Source: Deltaproteobacteria bacterium UBA1386 (lineage in GTDB: Bacteria > Desulfobacterota > Syntrophorhabdia > Syntrophorhabdales > Syntrophorhabdaceae). Taken from it: 43,540 nucleotides of DNA. Position 1 is the first letter of the stretch. The number at the start of each line of letters is the position of its first letter. The notes beneath the pieces are model-generated. The model saw only the letters and a list, made by a program, of their open reading frames with translations. It did no database searches and was not told where the DNA came from. The stretch is from positions 1-43,540 of the forward strand of contig DBQU01000044.1 in NCBI GenBank assembly GCA_002305765.1, given 5' to 3'. This document shows positions 23,001 to 30,816 of the stretch, one piece after another. The position numbers were made by a program, and so were the translations under genes.

Positions 23001-23149
23001 CGAGACGGGGAGCCCCGGTTGGGCGGATCCCGTGGAACGCCTCTTGGCGCCCGGTAATGTTCCTTCCTGTAAGCTGTTTTACCGACGCGTCCTTCCCGAA
23101 AAAGTAGAATAACAGGATCACAACGCAAGAGTACAGGGAGGGACTGTCC

Positions 23150-23608
23150 ATGAAGACGAGATTCGTCATGTTCTCCGCAGCCGTCATCCTAACGGTTCTT
23201 GTCCTCGCGTCGTCATCGTCGGCGCTGTGCGTCAGGGTGTCGAAAGCGAACCTGAGATCGGGGCCGGGAAAGAACCATGAGGTGGCGTGGCAGGTCTACA
23301 TGTATATGCCCTTTGAGAAGGTGGGGGAATCTACGGACAAGAAGTGGTATGCCGTCCGGGATTGCGACGGCGACACGTACTGGATACACAGGAGCCTGGT
23401 AACCCACAGGTACCGGTGCGCCGTCGTGAAGGTACAGAAGGCGCGGGTACGGAAGGGGCCGGGTACGCGCTTTTCCACCGTCAAGGACAGCCCGGCCCTC
23501 AAGTACTACACGTACAGGATCATCTCCTCAAAACGAAACTGGTTCCGGCTCCGCGACGAGTGGGGCGATATCGGCTGGATAAGGAAAGACCTTTTGTGGA
23601 TAAAGTGA
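23150..23608 (+). CDS. Exported protein with two bacterial SH3 (SH3b) domains
   Basis: 152 residues. A signal peptide ends near residue 25 (SSSALC). Two SH3b repeats follow: the first around 28-88 (VSKANLRSGPGKNHEVAWQV ... WYAVRDCDGDTYWIHRSLV), the second around 92-152 (VQKARVRKGPGTRFSTVKDS ... WFRLRDEWGDIGWIRKDLL). SH3b domains usually bind peptidoglycan peptides and accompany cell-wall enzymes; no catalytic domain is present here. AGGGAGGG precedes the ATG. Likely periplasmic. Confidence 0.87.
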   Translation: MKTRFVMFSAAVILTVLVLASSSSALCVRVSKANLRSGPGKNHEVAWQVYMYMPFEKVGESTDKKWYAVRDCDGDTYWIHRSLVTHRYRCAVVKVQKARVRKGPGTRFSTVKDSPALKYYTYRIISSKRNWFRLRDEWGDIGWIRKDLLWIK

Positions 23609-23623
23609 GAGCAGGTCATGGGT

Positions 23624-23689
23624 CACAGGCAACGGGCAACAGGGGAACGCGTTCCTGGCTTTCCGTATCCCGTCGCCTGTTGCCTGTGG
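23624..23689. repeat. Inverted repeat between convergent genes
   Basis: CACAGGCAACGGGCAACAGG on the left is mirrored by CCTGTTGCCTGTGG on the right with a loop of about 32 bases. It sits between two convergent genes and could act as a bidirectional terminator, although no T-tract is present. Confidence 0.65.
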
Positions 23690-23699
23690 ACCTCGCGTT

Positions 23700-24224
23700 C
23701 TACTTCCCCGTCACCTTCATTATGTGTATGTTCGTCGGTCCACCGGAGGCTCCGGCGACGATCTGGACGTTTCTCATGTTGCCTTCCCTGCCTGCCATGA
23801 ACATGACCATCTTCTGGTCTCCCGCCGTCTGATCCATTGTTTGCCGGATGTCCTTCAAGTTGGCCTTGTAGAACGCGACGACCTTATCGAAGGAATCATT
23901 CGTGCTGAGCAGGACGGCTGAGGCCGATCCGGCCCGGGTGCCCTTTGACTCGCCGAACTGCCCCGAAGAGATCACCTGTGCGCCGGGATAGGCGGGTGCG
24001 CCGAGCTCAGCTTCGTTGACCGCCTGTGGACCTGTCGTGACGGTCGCGGTGCCTTCCTTCGTCTCCACCTTCACCGTGCCTTCCGCACCTGACTGTTTCG
24101 CCGTCACCGTCACCTTGCCTTCCGGGGTCGTAAAGGTTGCAGATTCCTCCCTGCCGCAACCTGCCGTCAGGCATGCCGCGGCAAGAAAGGACAGAGCACA
24201 CAAAACCATCATCTTCGTCTTCAT
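23700..24224 (-). CDS. Lipoprotein of unknown function
   Basis: 174 residues with a lipoprotein signal and lipobox LTAGC. The mature part begins with a threonine/valine beta-rich segment (ATFTTPEGKVTVTAKQ ... VKVETKEGTATVTT) that could be a short beta-hairpin domain. The C-terminal half (LGAPAYPGAQVISSGQFG ... SFDKVVAFYKANLKDI) resembles a domain seen in other anaerobe lipoproteins with a YPGA motif and FYK helix. No enzymatic motif. A -35/-10 promoter lies 50-80 bases upstream. Confidence 0.8.
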   Translation of the reverse strand: MKTKMMVLCALSFLAAACLTAGCGREESATFTTPEGKVTVTAKQSGAEGTVKVETKEGTATVTTGPQAVNEAELGAPAYPGAQVISSGQFGESKGTRAGSASAVLLSTNDSFDKVVAFYKANLKDIRQTMDQTAGDQKMVMFMAGREGNMRNVQIVAGASGGPTNIHIMKVTGK

Positions 24225-24275
24225 ACTGTCCTCCCTGTCATCCTTAGGTATTGTCCGGGTATGTGCCTTGAAGCC

Positions 24276-24304
24276 ATTATAGTACAGGGAGCAAATGATT
24301 ACAA
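24276..24304 (-). promoter_or_regulatory. Sigma-70 promoter of the lipoprotein gene
   Basis: Minus-strand TTGTAA (24304-24299) and TATAAT (24281-24276) are 17 bases apart; the predicted start is about 45 bases before the lipoprotein ATG. Confidence 0.6.
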
Positions 24305-24335
24305 CAAAGGGGGAGGGGCGATACGGGGCCGAAGA

Positions 24336-25442
24336 TCATTCTGTCTTTCCCGACAGCGGCAATATTTCGCCGATATCCATGATGAGAAATCTCGATGGAT
24401 CGAGATCCCTGACGGCGATCCTTCTCTTGAGGTCGAGGGCGGGAAGGCCGGGAGGATCGTCACCGAGGTGGAAGGTGCCCCACTGAGTGGGCACGAAATA
24501 CCGGGCTCCCAGATCGTCAAACGCGTCGATGCATTCGTCGATATCCATGTGAGCGTAGTGCATAAACCAGCGCGGATGGTAGGCGGTTACCGGTATCAGG
24601 GCGTAGTCTATCCCGGGATAGCGCCTGCCTATCTCGCGGAAACCTATGAAATATCCGCTGTCCCCCCCGTAATAGACGGTGTTCTTCGGAGAGATCATGA
24701 GAAAACTTGCCCAGAGTGTGCTGTTCACGGCCTGGCCGATCCGGCGGGACCAGTGCTGGGCCGGCAGGCAGACCACCGTCGTGCCGTCACCGGCATCGAC
24801 GCTTTGCCACCAGTCCATTTCGATCACATCCTTCTTTCCGAGATTCATCAAGAACTCCTTCATGCCCAGGGGGACGAAGAAGCGGGTGTTGTCCGGCAGC
24901 GACTCGAGGGTCTGCTTGTCCAGATGATCGTAGTGATTGTGAGATATGATCACGTTGAGCCCTGGCGAGCCGAGGCGCTTGAGCTCCCCGGGCGTCATCG
25001 CGGGGCTGATCTTTCTTCGGGGCAGGAGCGCCCTGTCGGACAGTATGGGGTCGGTCAGCCAGAACCGGGAGCCGAGGCGAATGAGAAAGGTCGCGTGGCC
25101 GACCCAGAGAATAAGGTCGCCTTCGGGCATTGCCTCGATGCGTTCCGCGGCTCCGGGAATGAAAGAGGGCAGGAACCTCCTCTCTTCAGCGGTGTACTCC
25201 CCTGAGGGTGAGAGCTTCCATTTCAGGAAACGCAGAAAGCCTTTTTCCTCCATAGGCATCCATGGGTTGAAGTATTTCCCGTCCTTGTAATGCGGCGCGT
25301 AGAGGTCGGCAGCGCGCGCCGCCTCCACCTTTTTTCTCCACGCCCCCTCATCGAACCCGGTGGGTGTCACGCAGCAGGAGACAACGAGGCACAACATCAG
25401 GATCGGAAGAGCACAAAACCCCTGTCTGATCGTTTCCCCCAT
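24336..25442 (-). CDS. Metallo-beta-lactamase-fold hydrolase, lipoprotein (NAPE-PLD-like)
   Basis: 368 residues from the ATG at 25442, which starts a lipoprotein signal with lipobox VVSC (Cys23). The MBL core is of the NAPE-hydrolysing phospholipase D/UlaG type: ILWVGHATFLIRLG, FWLTDPILSDRA, the metal site SHNHYDHLD near 165-172, PAQHWSRR, GGDSGYF and a final PTQWGTFHLGD. Homologues hydrolyse phosphodiesters or lactones; a phospholipid-like substrate at the membrane is plausible but unproven. The in-frame extension further upstream is translation of the nonamer repeat and is rejected. Confidence 0.9.
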   Translation of the reverse strand: MGETIRQGFCALPILMLCLVVSCCVTPTGFDEGAWRKKVEAARAADLYAPHYKDGKYFNPWMPMEEKGFLRFLKWKLSPSGEYTAEERRFLPSFIPGAAERIEAMPEGDLILWVGHATFLIRLGSRFWLTDPILSDRALLPRRKISPAMTPGELKRLGSPGLNVIISHNHYDHLDKQTLESLPDNTRFFVPLGMKEFLMNLGKKDVIEMDWWQSVDAGDGTTVVCLPAQHWSRRIGQAVNSTLWASFLMISPKNTVYYGGDSGYFIGFREIGRRYPGIDYALIPVTAYHPRWFMHYAHMDIDECIDAFDDLGARYFVPTQWGTFHLGDDPPGLPALDLKRRIAVRDLDPSRFLIMDIGEILPLSGKTE

Positions 25443-25499
25443 GGTCACTCCACTCCACAGTGTAGCACAGGAGGCGGGAGACAGGGAACAGGGACAGAG

Positions 25500-25572
25500 A
25501 GGACCAATAGGATGTGGATAGGACCAATAGGACCAATTGGACATATATGACGGGATAGGACCTATTGGACGG
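25500..25572. repeat. Nonamer repeat locus C
   Basis: Units such as GGACCAATA, GGATAGGACC and GGACCAATT alternate with inverted ones (GACCTATTGGAC). On the minus strand, which encodes the following lipoprotein, the units are followed at 25500-25475 by a CCCTGTTCCCTGTCTCCC tract ending about 33 bases before the start codon. Confidence 0.9.
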
Positions 25573-25654
25573 ATCTTCAATTTGCACGACAGGAACGGCA
25601 TCCTGTTCCTGAAACCCGAAACCGCCTTTATCTGCTTGAACCTTGGACTTTCTT

Positions 25655-25927
25655 CTATACCCACACGACGCAATTGAAGATGCCGCGTTTTGCTGCTCTC
25701 CGGGTCGTGGGACCGGTTTCAGCACGGCCGGTGCCGCTCACGATTATACGATATTCGTGGACGCCCGGGCTGAGTCTCAGCGTTGTCCTCCACGTCCCAT
25801 CCTTACATTTCCTGAGCGGCCTTGTGGTCTCTGTCCCGTCACGGATACTCCCTGCCATGAACACCTCGTGAGCCGATGGCTCATGCAGTTTGAATGTGAC
25901 CTTCTTTTTGTCCCGTCTGTCGGCCAT
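25655..25927 (-). CDS. Small CBM48/AMPK-type glycogen-binding domain protein
   Basis: 90 residues, essentially one domain of the isoamylase-N/AMPK glycogen-binding family: KVTFKLHEPSAHEVFMAGSI, then KCKDGTWRTTLRLSPGVHEYRIIVSG. The usual GxFNxW sugar-contact tryptophan is replaced (SIRDGTE), so carbohydrate binding may be weakened. Stand-alone copies of this domain are frequent in Deltaproteobacteria and may act as folding or binding modules. GAGG lies just before the ATG; a TTG nine codons upstream is less likely. Nothing else of a glycogen pathway is nearby. Confidence 0.8.
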   Translation of the reverse strand: MADRRDKKKVTFKLHEPSAHEVFMAGSIRDGTETTRPLRKCKDGTWRTTLRLSPGVHEYRIIVSGTGRAETGPTTRRAAKRGIFNCVVWV

Positions 25928-26297
25928 TTCCTCAACGCACCGTGAAAAGGTCAAGTATGAAGCCCGGGGAAATACTCCACGTCCAGGATCCCTCTAATAG
26001 AGACTCTACAATAGGAATCCCCCCCCCTGTCTGTCGCCGAATCGACATTTATCTTGTGGTAGTTTCGTTCAAAAGAGCTGTCATCGTTTCCTATCCGATG
26101 ACCTCCCGAGATTGTTCCTGCGGGATCTTGCGGCGGATCGATCGTCTCTTATGTATTCAAACGGTTCGAGACGTTCAACAGACTGTCGATAAAATCATTT
26201 TCTCCGTCATTCCAACTTTAGACCGGAATGACGGAGGGACACGAACCGCCTTTGGAAATGACTTTGTCAGCAGCCTGTCAAGAGGTTCAAGTCGTAA
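25928..26297. other. Intergenic gap of 370 bases
   Basis: Apart from the palindromic element at 26177-26281 and a small palindrome CTCTAATAGAG near 25993, I see no gene or RNA in this gap. Its base composition is more AT-rich than the flanking genes, as expected for the 3' end of the regulator gene and the upstream region of the CBM48-like gene. Confidence 0.5.
26177..26281. mobile_element. MITE-like palindrome, copy 1
   Basis: Ends AACAGACTGTCGATAAA and (reverse complement) TTGACAGGCTGCTGACAAA match the ends of the copy at 32423-32582. The centre holds CGTCATTCC facing GGAATGACG. Shorter (about 105 bases) and more diverged than copy 2. No reading frame inside; probably a non-autonomous or relic element. 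Confidence 0.6.
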
Positions 26298-26930
26298 TCA
26301 CTCGACGAGGCCGTATTTCACCGCGTACCAGATCAGCTCATTGGTCTTCTTGACGGAGATCTTTTCCAGGATACGCACCCGGTAGGTCCTGACGGTATTT
26401 ATGCTGAGATGAAGCTGCTCGGCTATCTCCTTGTTCGTCAGTCCGCTGGCGACCATCTTCATCACCTGCATCTCCCGGATGGAAAGTTTCTCGTGAGGCG
26501 GGGCCTCCGTATCGGACTCGAAATCGATGACCATCTGCTCCGCGAAGGTGGGGTTGATGTATCTCTTGCCCGACAGTATCTTGTTTACCGCGGCCACCAG
26601 TTCCTCCGACGCGCTGCGCTTTGTTATGTAACCCTGGGCGCCGGCCTTTATGGAGCGGATCGCGTACTGTTCCTCGGGATACATGCTCACGATGAGGACG
26701 GGCAGACGTGTCCTTCTCTTTTTTATCTCCTTGAGGACTTCGAGACCGTTTATGTCGGGAAGAGAGATGTCGAGAAGCACCAGGTTGTAATCGTTCTGAT
26801 GGATCTTATTGATCAGCTCGTAGCCTTTCCGCGCCTCATCGAAGGTCATGCCGCTGAAATTCTCCTGCAAGATCTCCCTGAGGCCCTTGAGCACTACGGG
26901 GTGGTCGTCTGCGATGATGACTCGGAGCAT
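26298..26930 (-). CDS. NarL/FixJ-family response regulator
   Basis: 210 residues: receiver with IIADDHPVVLKG, phospho-acceptor Asp54 in LVLLDISLPDINGLEV, and Lys in GYITKRSASEE; then a LuxR-type helix-turn-helix (LSIREMQVMKMVASGLTNKEIAEQ, INTVRTYRVRI). The start lies inside the 3' end of the kinase gene (37-base overlap in another frame), so the two are one operon. It is downstream of nrfHA on the same strand, so nitrite reduction genes are plausible targets. Confidence 0.95.
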   Translation of the reverse strand: MLRVIIADDHPVVLKGLREILQENFSGMTFDEARKGYELINKIHQNDYNLVLLDISLPDINGLEVLKEIKKRRTRLPVLIVSMYPEEQYAIRSIKAGAQGYITKRSASEELVAAVNKILSGKRYINPTFAEQMVIDFESDTEAPPHEKLSIREMQVMKMVASGLTNKEIAEQLHLSINTVRTYRVRILEKISVKKTNELIWYAVKYGLVE

Positions 26931-27805
26931 TTGTCCATTCCTCTCTTGTTGTCGCGCCTGACCGGACGGAGCGGAACTGTAAGAGTGATCGAGGTGCCTT
27001 TACCCCGCACACCCATGATCGCAAGCGTTCCACCCAGTGCATGCGCCCGTTCGTGCATGCCCGTCAAACCGATAGACCTGGGGTTCACCAGTTCCTTCTT
27101 CCTGATGCCCTTGCCGTCATCGCTTATCTCCATAGTAAAGACATCCTTGCGCTTTCTGAGGAGTATCGTGACCTCACGCGCCCCGGAATGGCGCACGACG
27201 TTTGTAAGGGCCTCCTGGAGGATCCGGAACGCCCCGGTGGTCACGGTGTCATTGAGGGTGATGTTGTAGGGTTCGGAGATGATGTGACATGCGATGTTCG
27301 TTCTTTTCGTGACATCCCTGGCGGCAAGTTCCACTGCGTCCCGGAGGCCGAAATCGTCGAGAGCGACGGGCCGGAGTCTGGCTGACATCTGCTGGACGGC
27401 AATGATGGTGCGGTCAAGATCGGCCAGCACGGAATCGAGCCGTTCCACGACAAGTCCGTCGTCGGAGGCGACCCTTCTCTTTATCCAGCTGACGTCAAGC
27501 TTCATGCCTGTCAGGGTTTGACCGAATTCGTCATGGAGCTCTCTTGAGAGTGAGGTACGCTCGTTTTCCCTTATCTTCTGGAGATGTATGCTTAAGTGAC
27601 GTAGCCGTTCCCTGGAGTCCTGCAGGGCGGTCTCCATCTTCCTGCGCTCCGCGATCTCCTGTCTGAGGAGAGCGTTCAATTCCGACAGCTGTGCCGTCCG
27701 CTGCTGCACGCGCTGCTCCAGGACTTCCTGGGTGTCCGGTCGGCGGGATGGTGACGGAGCCTCCCGCCGTGTCGTTTTCTTTCCTGCCGTTCCGGGACTA
27801 TCCAC
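26894..27805 (-). CDS. Cytoplasmic sensor histidine kinase (HisKA_3 type), no separate sensor domain
   Basis: 303 residues. The N-terminal 80 residues are basic and then coiled coil (VLEQRVQQRTAQLSELNALL ... EIAERRKMETAL) with no PAS, GAF or membrane domain. The HisKA_3 helix ENERTSLSRELHDEFGQTL gives His91, and the ATPase domain has ILQEALTNVVRHSGA, ISDDGKGI and GLTGMHERAHALGG. Signal input must come from a partner protein or through the coiled coil. GTG start preceded by AGGGGGAG. Partner of the overlapping NarL-type regulator. Confidence 0.93.
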   Translation of the reverse strand: MDSPGTAGKKTTRREAPSPSRRPDTQEVLEQRVQQRTAQLSELNALLRQEIAERRKMETALQDSRERLRHLSIHLQKIRENERTSLSRELHDEFGQTLTGMKLDVSWIKRRVASDDGLVVERLDSVLADLDRTIIAVQQMSARLRPVALDDFGLRDAVELAARDVTKRTNIACHIISEPYNITLNDTVTTGAFRILQEALTNVVRHSGAREVTILLRKRKDVFTMEISDDGKGIRKKELVNPRSIGLTGMHERAHALGGTLAIMGVRGKGTSITLTVPLRPVRRDNKRGMDKCSESSSQTTTP

Positions 27806-28121
27806 TGCTCCCCCTTGCGATCATCCTTGGCGGACCGTGCGCTCACGCGGCCGGTATGACCGGTACGCCAATACCACGGCATCAGGCATTCGAATGCCGT
27901 CCCGTGTTGTTTCCTAATTGCAGCCGGAGAAGACAAACCCCCATCACGCCTTCCCCTCCCTTGCACGCCATACGAGTTATTACAATTATAGCAAGGAAAC
28001 CGGCAAGCGCAATGGAAGGCATGGTATTGACCGCATCTAACATATTGTAACCATGGGGTTATTTGGCATACCACAGAAGTTTTTTATATGGGCAGACGGT
28101 GGGAGTTGCTCCAAATTCCTG
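27806..28121. other. Intergenic gap between nrfA and the kinase gene
   Basis: 316 bases without a coding frame I can support. It holds a minus-strand promoter candidate at 27985-28012. No clear terminator hairpin follows nrfA. Confidence 0.5.
27985..28012 (-). promoter_or_regulatory. Promoter candidate for the kinase-regulator operon
   Basis: Minus-strand TTGCGC (28012-28007) and TATAAT (27990-27985) are 16 bases apart, with TTGC directly before the -10 box (extended -10). The leader to the kinase start would be about 170 bases. Confidence 0.5.
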
Positions 28122-29399
28122 TCACGGGGCGATGCCCGCAGCCTTTCCGGCTGCCTCCCTGGCCTTGTGGGCCAGATCGATGGACTGGCCGAGGATGTTG
28201 AGGCACAGGGCCGGGTTATGAAAACCCATGCTGTTCTCGGCGGCGACAAAGTCCCAGTACCACTGGGCCTTACGCAGATACTCCTTTGCCCTGTCCAGTT
28301 CCGCCCTGTTCGTTCCGTTCAAGGAGGCTGCCCTGGCTACGGCCTCGTGAGCCTTCGCGACCGTTGTCCCAGCCGTGTGCTGCAGCTCCCAGACGTTCTT
28401 CTGCGTTGCCTTCACGCGGCTGAGGATCCATTTCGCCTCTTCGGGGTGGCATCGCCGGCAGGACGCGTCAATGTGCTTCATGGGGCTTGTCACCCAATGG
28501 GAACTGTATTTCCTGCCCCGCTCCCGCATGTACGGCATGTGGCAATCGGCGCAGGATATGCCGGCCCTGGCGTGAGTGCCTGCCGAGAATATCTCGAAAT
28601 CGGGATGCTGGGCCTTCAGCATCGCCGTCTGCGAATCGGGATGCACCCAGTCGCCTTCGAACCCGCCGGGTTTACCGCCGTAGAAGGCGTAGACCTGCTC
28701 AGGGTGCAGTCCCTTGTCCCAGGGCAGCACCACCCGTGATGTTTCAGGTTCAAAGTAGTATTCGGCATGGCACTGGCCGCACACGTAGCTGCGCATCTCT
28801 TCCCGGGGCGCCTTCGCGACGTCGATGCCCTTTTTTCGCATGGCTTCGATGAAGGCGGGATTGGAGACGCGAAGCGACATTGTGGCTGGATCGTGGCAAT
28901 TCGCGCAGGTGATGGAGTATTTCATCTTCGCGAAAAGCTCTCCGAGAGGTTTCCTGGCGTAGGCCTCCCCGGAACTCCTGTAGATATCGATGATGTGGGC
29001 GGATTTGCATGTCATGCACGCGCCGGGGCTCTGGAGGGTGATCCTCCCGGATTCCTTGAGGTCGGTGAGGGCATGCGGGTGCCCCCGGTCTTCCGTGTAG
29101 TCCTTGCTGAAGGCCATGCCCTTGAAATTCGTGAGGATCTCGGGCTGCCTGAGGGAGTGCTGGAACTTCATGGAACCGCCAAAGTCAGTGGGTGACGCGG
29201 TCATCTCCTGGTTCTTCTGGAAACTTCCGTACTCGAGGGGATAGTGGCGGCCCCAGACGGCGGGATCGTATTCCCCTTCCGGTATGACTCTCACCTCCGA
29301 CCTGTCGGAAGGTTTCCAGAAGAAGGATCGAACCGCTGCCGCGGCCGCGAGGATGAGGATGACGGCGACGGCAATGACCACGAAAGGTCTTTTATTCAA
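28122..29399 (-). CDS. nrfA: Cytochrome c nitrite reductase, pentaheme catalytic subunit
   Basis: 425 residues. It has a signal anchor (residues 5-25) and five haem sites: the NrfA-diagnostic CMTCK (128-132, lysine-ligated active-site haem) and CANCH (165), CGQCH (207), CADCH (283) and CRRCH (314). The calcium/active-site segment CHAEYYFEP (211-219) and His265 in AQHPDFE are present. The enzyme reduces nitrite to ammonium with six electrons in the periplasm; NrfA also acts on nitric oxide and hydroxylamine. The start overlaps nrfH by 8 bases. Length is near the small end of the family, with an apparently uncleaved N-terminal anchor. Confidence 0.97.
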   Translation of the reverse strand: MNKRPFVVIAVAVILILAAAAAVRSFFWKPSDRSEVRVIPEGEYDPAVWGRHYPLEYGSFQKNQEMTASPTDFGGSMKFQHSLRQPEILTNFKGMAFSKDYTEDRGHPHALTDLKESGRITLQSPGACMTCKSAHIIDIYRSSGEAYARKPLGELFAKMKYSITCANCHDPATMSLRVSNPAFIEAMRKKGIDVAKAPREEMRSYVCGQCHAEYYFEPETSRVVLPWDKGLHPEQVYAFYGGKPGGFEGDWVHPDSQTAMLKAQHPDFEIFSAGTHARAGISCADCHMPYMRERGRKYSSHWVTSPMKHIDASCRRCHPEEAKWILSRVKATQKNVWELQHTAGTTVAKAHEAVARAASLNGTNRAELDRAKEYLRKAQWYWDFVAAENSMGFHNPALCLNILGQSIDLAHKAREAAGKAAGIAP

Positions 29400-29889
29400 G
29401 CCTGTTCCCTCCCTGTTCCACGGGTCTTCCGTGGACGAGAAACCTGTGACACTTCATGCACTCGGGGTTGCCCCTCGCCATGGGCGTCTTCTCGACAGTC
29501 GAGAAATGACACCTCAGGCAGTTGGAGTTCGCTATCGCGCGCGCGTGTCCTGTGAGCTTGATCGTGAAGGGATACGTTCGCATCGTCTCTCCCGCCAGGT
29601 CGCGGATTCCCGCGTAGATCTTGTAGGCGACGGCGTAGGCCAGATTGTCCCGGGGCATGTGACACTCGATACAGGCGAATTGCTTGTGTCTCGATGTTTT
29701 CCACGCGAAATAATTGTTCTCCATGCTGTGGCAGGAGCCGCAAAAGTACGAAAACCCTCCGAGATGATAGCCGGAGAAGATGACCACCACGACGATGGCC
29801 CCGAGACAGGCCCCCATTCCGACGAGTCTCCAGACGTGTCTCTTTATGACGGCATCAAAATCGGCGCTGTCCTCGTTTCTCCGGGGCAT
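29392..29889 (-). CDS. nrfH: NrfH tetrahaem membrane cytochrome, quinol dehydrogenase
   Basis: 165 residues. One membrane helix (about 20-42) precedes four haem motifs: CGSCH (50-54), CIECH (73-77), CLRCH (124-128) and CMKCH (144-148). Met56 in CGSCHSME matches the unusual methionine ligand of haem 1 in NrfH. NapC/NirT family member that takes electrons from menaquinol and feeds NrfA. First gene of nrfHA, about 30 bases behind a good promoter. A remaining segment before the membrane helix (residues 1-19) is charged and cytoplasmic. Confidence 0.97.
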   Translation of the reverse strand: MPRRNEDSADFDAVIKRHVWRLVGMGACLGAIVVVVIFSGYHLGGFSYFCGSCHSMENNYFAWKTSRHKQFACIECHMPRDNLAYAVAYKIYAGIRDLAGETMRTYPFTIKLTGHARAIANSNCLRCHFSTVEKTPMARGNPECMKCHRFLVHGRPVEQGGNRLE

Positions 29890-29925
29890 CCTTTTTCCCC
29901 TTGACCCTGGTCTTGGAACATGAAC

Positions 29926-29954
29926 AGTTTATTATGGAGGTGTATCCCCGTCAA
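29926..29954 (-). promoter_or_regulatory. Sigma-70 promoter of nrfHA
   Basis: Minus-strand TTGACG (29954-29949) and TAAACT (29931-29926) are 17 bases apart; transcription would begin about 30 bases before nrfH. No activator site is evident by eye. Confidence 0.6.
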
Positions 29955-29971
29955 CCCAAAAGACCGTTTCA

Positions 29972-30035
29972 GGTTCGGGGTTTCAAGTCTAAGGCAAAAG
30001 ACCGTTCTTTCTTCCGGGACTTGAAACCCCGAACC
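29972..30035. repeat. Perfect 18-bp inverted repeat (hairpin)
   Basis: GGTTCGGGGTTTCAAGTC (29972-29989) is exactly mirrored by GACTTGAAACCCCGAACC (30018-30035), loop 28 bases. Copies of AAAGACCGTT lie just outside the left arm and in the loop. It lies in the divergent gap between nrfH and the DUF456 gene and overlaps neither the nrf promoter nor the coding sequences. Confidence 0.85.
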
Positions 30036-30046
30036 GTTCAGGGGTA

Positions 30047-30544
30047 ATGTTGAGTATGGAGACCTTCTGGATCACCTTCACCGTGGCTGTTATGCTTGCA
30101 GGTCTCGCGGGGACGTTCCTTCCCATGCTCCCCGGGGTGCCGCTCATATACGCTTGCCTCATCTTTTACGGTTTCGTCTCCGGGTGGAAGGCGTACGGTC
30201 TTGTCACGGTCATCGTCTGGGGTGTGGTCACAGGCGTCACCGTGCTTATCGACCTTTACGCCGGGTCTGTCGGCGCGAAGCGATACGGCGCGTCGCGTTA
30301 CGGTTTTTGGGGCGCGGTGCTGGGTGCGGTCTTCGGGGCCGTTGTCGCCGGCCTGCCGGGCATCATTATCGGCCCCATTATCGGGGCCGTCGCGGGAGAA
30401 CTCCTGGCCGGGCGGTCCTACCGCGAGGCCTGGCTGTCGGGTTGGGGCACTTTCATCGGTTTTCTGTCGGGAAGCCTTGTCAAGATCATCGTTGCCTCTC
30501 TCATGATAGGTACCTTCATCTGGCAGGTGCTCGTCGCGGGATGA
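30047..30544 (+). CDS. DUF456 integral membrane protein
   Basis: 165 residues, nearly all hydrophobic. The DUF456 pattern is clear: AGLAGTFLPMLPGVPLIYA, IDLYAGSVGAKRYGASRYGFWGAV, the glycine-rich LPGIIIGPIIGAVAGELL, and a C-terminal GSLVKIIVASLMIG helix. Four or five membrane helices with glycine packing. No function has been assigned to the family. Start at 30047 follows AGGGG closely; a TTG at 30050 or ATG at 30056 are possible. Confidence 0.9.
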   Translation: MLSMETFWITFTVAVMLAGLAGTFLPMLPGVPLIYACLIFYGFVSGWKAYGLVTVIVWGVVTGVTVLIDLYAGSVGAKRYGASRYGFWGAVLGAVFGAVVAGLPGIIIGPIIGAVAGELLAGRSYREAWLSGWGTFIGFLSGSLVKIIVASLMIGTFIWQVLVAG

Positions 30545-30581
30545 GCGTGGTTCCCGGCCCGAGGGCTTTTCTGGCGAAAGC

Positions 30582-30677
30582 CCGTCGCAGGTCACAGGTC
30601 TAAAGGCAAAAAAAGATCCGCCGGATCCAATGCACTTCTTCCATCGCCTTTCCTTGGCGACCTGTGACCCGCGACGG
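30582..30677. repeat. Long inverted repeat with inner palindrome
   Basis: CCGTCGCAGGTCACAGGTC (30582-30600) pairs at 18 of 19 positions with 30659-30677. Inside lies GATCCGCCGGATC (30615-30627). It follows the DUF456 gene and may terminate it. Confidence 0.8.
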
Positions 30678-30685
30678 TTCTTTGC

Positions 30686-30713
30686 TTGACGAACCGGGTA
30701 TTAGCAATATAAT
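30686..30713 (+). promoter_or_regulatory. Strong sigma-70 promoter
   Basis: TTGACG (30686-30691), 16-base spacer, TATAAT (30708-30713). The leader to the small protein at 30817 would be about 97 bases. Confidence 0.7.
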
Positions 30714-30816
30714 TGAAATATGGACGTTCCTTGGGGCTGCGAGGGGTCGCGCTGAGGTGGCGCATGCTCTGAGCTGATTCGGTGATTGTACGTCTAACTT
30801 ACCCAGGAGGTGTTGT

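Noticed and set aside
25443..25673. N-terminal extension of the MBL-fold protein by 77 residues
   Set aside because: It translates through nonamer repeat locus C (SYW and IGP patterns) and would bury the lipoprotein signal; the ATG at 25442 begins the lipobox signal directly.
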